33,529 nucleotides of DNA from NCBI GenBank assembly GCA_031271755.1, contig JAISVB010000064.1:1-33529 (forward strand), given 5' to 3'. The position numbers and the translations under genes were made by a program. This DNA is from Culturomica sp. (lineage in GTDB: Bacteria > Bacteroidota > Bacteroidia > Bacteroidales > Marinifilaceae). Positions 30,830-33,529 of this stretch are shown here, in pieces (the first letter of the stretch is position 1; every line of letters starts with the position of its first letter). Below the pieces are notes generated by a model. It saw only the letters and a program-made list of their open reading frames with translations. It searched no databases and was not told the origin of the DNA.

Positions 30830-32022
30830 CTCTTCTGTTGCAGCCGGTCAGCCATCGTATAAGCGATGTTGCGGCACGCTTCCAGGTCCCTCTCTTTGGG
30901 GGAACCGGAAGCGTCGGCATGCGGCGCCACGATCTCCCACTTGATCTTGTCCACGAATTGGGTGAACCGGGGCAAAGCGCCTCCCGCCCAGCTCTTGTTG
31001 GCAAAAAAAGCCACCAAATGATTCTTCACGCCTATGTGCTCCAACTCGCTCAACAGGGTTTCCATGGTCGGGAAAATATTTCCATTGTAGGAACAACTGC
31101 CCAGGATCACCCCCTTGTACCGGAAGATATCGTTAATGATATAAGAAGGATGAGTTTTGGACGTATCGTGGATCCGGATCTTTTTAATGCCCTTTTCTGC
31201 CAGAAAGCGCCCGATCAGGTCGGCCATCTTTTCCGTGTGCCCGTACATACTGCTAAAAGCAATAACAACCCCTTCGTCCGTTTCGTATTTGCTCCATTTG
31301 TCGTACCGGGCAATAATATCGGCAATGCGGGTACGCCAGATGGGGCCGTGCGTGGCGCAGATCATCCGGATGGAAAGCCCGCCTAATTTTTTCAAAGCCG
31401 TTTGGGCCGGAGCGCCGTATTTCCCGACAATATTCGAATAGTACCGGCTGATCTCCTCTTCCAAATAATCCAGATCTGTCTGGTCGTCAAAAATCCCGCC
31501 GTCCAGCGTACCGAAAGCGCCGAAAATATCCGCGCTGAAAAGAATACCCTCCTCCGGAACATAGGTCACCATGGTCTCCGGCCAGTGCAACATAGGAGCC
31601 ATATAAAAGTTCAGTTGCCGTTTACCCAAATTCAGCGTGCTTCCTTCCTGCACCTCCAACAGGTTTTCGTGTACGCCGTAAAAATTCTCCAGCATGGGAA
31701 AAGTTTTGGCGTTTCCCACCAGTGTCAGGCCGGGAAAATGACACAAAAGGGTTTTGATGGCGCTGGAATGATCCGGTTCCATGTGGTTGATGATCAGGTA
31801 ATCGACCTTCCTGCCGTTCAAAACAGCTTGCAGATTTTCGATGTAATCGTCTAAATGGCTCCGTTCGATGGTGTCGATCACGGCGACTTTTTCGTCTACG
31901 ATGACATAGGAATTGTAGGCGACTCCTTTGGGAAGCGGCAAATAATTCTCAAAAAAGTGTGTCTTGCGGTCATTGGCGCCGATCCGGAAGATCCCGTTGG
32001 TGATTTCTACAGCTTGGTTCAT
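30826..32022 (-). CDS. FprA-type flavodiiron protein
   Basis: A cytoplasmic A-type flavoprotein of 398 residues that reduces oxygen to water or nitric oxide to N2O, protecting anaerobes. The N-terminal beta-lactamase-like domain carries the diiron ligands H80-x-E82-x-D84-H85 (HMEPDH), H146 (LHWPE), D165 (SADIFG) and H225 (ATHGPIW). The C-terminal flavodoxin domain (about 250-395) binds FMN through SSMYGHTEKM and CSYNGN. All ligands of the family are present. Electrons usually come from rubredoxin or a reductase, but no rubredoxin is seen nearby. The gene converges on the Nfn-like pair with a 4-nt overlap. Confidence 0.95.
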   Translation of the reverse strand: MNQAVEITNGIFRIGANDRKTHFFENYLPLPKGVAYNSYVIVDEKVAVIDTIERSHLDDYIENLQAVLNGRKVDYLIINHMEPDHSSAIKTLLCHFPGLTLVGNAKTFPMLENFYGVHENLLEVQEGSTLNLGKRQLNFYMAPMLHWPETMVTYVPEEGILFSADIFGAFGTLDGGIFDDQTDLDYLEEEISRYYSNIVGKYGAPAQTALKKLGGLSIRMICATHGPIWRTRIADIIARYDKWSKYETDEGVVIAFSSMYGHTEKMADLIGRFLAEKGIKKIRIHDTSKTHPSYIINDIFRYKGVILGSCSYNGNIFPTMETLLSELEHIGVKNHLVAFFANKSWAGGALPRFTQFVDKIKWEIVAPHADASGSPKERDLEACRNIAYTMADRLQQKS

Positions 32023-32033
32023 GGCGGTTGTCC

Positions 32034-33218
32034 TTATTTGATCCCTAATTTCTTTTTCAACTCTTTGGACAGTGCGTCCTTGTGGAGCATGATCGTCGTG
32101 GTTTTATACGCCACGAACGGGTAGGAGGCATACAGATAACCGTCGTGTTTATTGTATTTTCCCCACGAATTTTTTACAATAAAATAGTTGTTACCGGCCT
32201 GATCCACCGCTTTTCCCACAACATGCATACCGTGGTCGTCCGTGGTCTCGAAATTATCGAACGCCTCCTGCCGCATCTCCTGGGTGATCGCCTTTTCCTT
32301 GCCGGGCTGGTCGAACTTATACAACCGGTCTTCCTGCTCTTTTTTGGTCAGGGCAACCCATTTGGACATTTCGGAATCGGACATCTCCGCCACATCGCTC
32401 GTCGGCACAATCGCAATACCGTCCCGGCTGAATCCCCTTTCCGAAACATCGGACCCCCAGGCAAAACTGTATCCGTTATCGATCGCTTTGTCCAACACCT
32501 CCATCAATTCGTCGATCGGGAGGTTGTAACTCACCTCTCCGATCCAGTTGTCCGGTATCTCCAGGGCGAAAGCCGTGTAGAACGGGTGGTGCGTAAAGGA
32601 GGTCAGGCTGATATAATCGTCCATGTTCAGTCCCGTTGCCTCTTTGTAAAAGGAAGTAGGGGTATACTCTTTTCCTTTCCAGGTGAATTTTTCCGGTTTG
32701 GCGCCCAGATAGGCGTCCAAAACGGCGTCATAACCCCGTCTCCAGGCGGTGCTCAGCTTTTTGTTGGGGTTTTTGATAACGCCGTCCAGGTACCCTTTCA
32801 ACACCGCATCCAATTCCCCGTGTACGTGTACATCTTCCCCGTAGTTGAGGCCGTCGTATACGGACAGGGGAACAATGCCGTAATTTTTGATCGCCCAGGT
32901 AACATCGGCGGCGGCGCCCCCCTGGCCGAAATTCACGTGTCCGTGCATGCGTACATACTTATCGGCCTTCCCGTCGTAGGTATTCCATACCACGTACAGC
33001 GGAGCCAGGCTGACGGAATCTTTTTTCAGGCGGATCATTTCGGATTCCAGCAGGGAAATAGTAGACCACGACCAGCAAGTCCCCGCCCGGTCCTGCGATT
33101 TTACGGAAGTGGCGGGCAACCGTTTGATATCGGTGAATTGATACCCCTTTTTTTCCTCCTGCGCAGAGAGTGAGCCCCCCAGGCACACGGCCAAAGTCAA
33201 CGAAATGATTTTGTTCAT
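32034..33218 (-). CDS. Secreted C1B cysteine peptidase (bleomycin hydrolase/PepC-like)
   Basis: An exported papain-fold aminopeptidase of 394 residues. Signal peptide MNKIISLTLAVCLGGSLSAQ is followed by the active-site region SQDRAGTCWSWSTISLLESE with nucleophile C48 and the oxyanion Gln as Q42. The catalytic His is H332 (DHGMHVVG) and the Asn N350 (VKNSWG). PepC and bleomycin hydrolase of other bacteria are cytoplasmic; the export signal is typical of Bacteroidales members. The frame stays open 29 codons upstream, but ATG 33218 begins the signal peptide and lies downstream of the -7 box at 33277-33284. The gap to the flavodiiron gene on the same strand is 11 nt, so they may be co-transcribed. 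Confidence 0.92.
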   Translation of the reverse strand: MNKIISLTLAVCLGGSLSAQEEKKGYQFTDIKRLPATSVKSQDRAGTCWSWSTISLLESEMIRLKKDSVSLAPLYVVWNTYDGKADKYVRMHGHVNFGQGGAAADVTWAIKNYGIVPLSVYDGLNYGEDVHVHGELDAVLKGYLDGVIKNPNKKLSTAWRRGYDAVLDAYLGAKPEKFTWKGKEYTPTSFYKEATGLNMDDYISLTSFTHHPFYTAFALEIPDNWIGEVSYNLPIDELMEVLDKAIDNGYSFAWGSDVSERGFSRDGIAIVPTSDVAEMSDSEMSKWVALTKKEQEDRLYKFDQPGKEKAITQEMRQEAFDNFETTDDHGMHVVGKAVDQAGNNYFIVKNSWGKYNKHDGYLYASYPFVAYKTTTIMLHKDALSKELKKKLGIK

Positions 33219-33276
33219 AGTCACAATGTTTAGATTTGATTTATACTGAATTTTCCTGTTATTTGCATGCATTTTG

Positions 33277-33284
33277 CAAAGATA
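33277..33284 (-). promoter_or_regulatory. -7 box of the C1B peptidase gene
   Basis: On the minus strand this reads TATCTTTG, an exact TAnnTTTG. Transcription would start near 33271, giving a leader of about 50 nt before ATG 33218. No convincing TTTG is found 19-21 nt upstream. It rules out the longer upstream reading frame as the true N-terminus. Confidence 0.6.
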
Positions 33285-33301
33285 CGGATTTCGGCTTAAA
33301 A

Positions 33302-33529
33302 TCACTCTGTTTCCCCCTTGTAGAACTGTATAATCTTCATTCGGAAGAGGTATTCGTATTTTGCCTGAAGCTGTTCGGATTGGGCACTGACCGATTTTGC
33401 CTGCGCTTCGCCCAGTTCGTATGCTGTCAACCGTCCCACGTCATAGCGTTCTTGAGCATAAAGAAGGGCTTCCTGTGCCGCTTCGACGGCCGCACCGGTC
33501 GCTTCGTATTTCGCTTTGGCCGCACGGGC
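33302..33529 (-). CDS. TolC-family outer membrane efflux protein, C-terminal part
   Basis: The last 75 codons of a gene that enters from the right edge on the minus strand, ending in TGA at 33302-33304. The visible residues are a long amphipathic helix with the TolC signature: ALLYAQERYDVGRLTAYELG, then EAQAKSVSAQSEQLQAKYEY, then LFRMKIIQFYKGE at the end. TolC-type proteins form the outer-membrane channel of tripartite efflux pumps or type I exporters. The pump partners would lie outside the window. There is no start codon in the visible part. The peptidase -7 box lies 18 nt beyond the stop. Confidence 0.88.
   Translation of the reverse strand, partial: ARAAKAKYEATGAAVEAAQEALLYAQERYDVGRLTAYELGEAQAKSVSAQSEQLQAKYEYLFRMKIIQFYKGETE

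Noticed and set aside
1-33529. CRISPR arrays, tRNA or rRNA genes, transposase genes
   Set aside because: No regularly spaced repeats, no tRNA-like cloverleaf ends and no recognisable transposase or integrase motifs were seen on either strand.

Overview
The window looks like chromosomal DNA of a Bacteroidales (Bacteroidota) bacterium; the genus cannot be told from sequence alone. The evidence is the Bacteroidota promoter form (TTTG, 19-21 nt, TAnnTTTG) upstream of several genes, a PorT-like type IX secretion barrel, the DUF1599 / DoxX / tpiA cluster with divergent folP, a secreted C1B peptidase, and secreted multidomain proteins of Bacteroidales type. Most of the window is moderately GC-rich. 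The stretch from about 3.0 to 8.0 kb is clearly AT-rich and looks acquired.

Layout. 1-62: 5' end of an outward-facing secreted protein. 313-2606: ftsY and a convergent RhlE-type DEAD-box helicase gene. 2607-8594: an accessory island. It holds a decayed DUF6088 antitoxin remnant, a 917-aa HD-domain plus Hsp90-like ATPase protein, an AbiEi-like antitoxin and an AbiEii nucleotidyltransferase toxin. Two diverged copies of a roughly 130-200 nt palindromic element flank it in inverted orientation. 8595-12452: a large secreted GH31 glycosidase with FN3, F5/8C, dockerin and cohesin-like domains. 12469-16768: a YdfG-like dehydrogenase, a secreted MG2/plug-domain protein, and porT. 16784-22179: a FAD-dependent oxidoreductase, HU with a clear promoter and terminator, then trmH, a secreted unknown and an M49 dipeptidyl peptidase. 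22185-24315: an ECF sigma factor, putative anti-sigma factor and secreted beta-repeat protein operon. 24441-27041: a DUF1599, DoxX/MauE-like and tpiA operon, divergent from folP. 27961-33529: a SUI1-type factor, an Nfn-like pair of ferredoxin/NAD(P) oxidoreductase subunits, a convergent flavodiiron protein, a C1B cysteine peptidase, and the 3' end of a TolC-family gene.

How the genes work together. The core genes are ordinary housekeeping. The Nfn-like pair and the flavodiiron protein form an anaerobe-style redox and oxygen-defence block. The ECF operon looks like a self-contained envelope-stress regulon. The most interesting part is the island. A phosphohydrolase fused to an Hsp90-like ATPase module, on its own strong promoter, sits directly before a type IV (AbiE) toxin-antitoxin pair, with a 12-bp palindrome between them and the relic of a second AbiEi-type gene alongside. 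This is a candidate composite anti-phage locus. Its defence role is inferred from domains and context, not shown.
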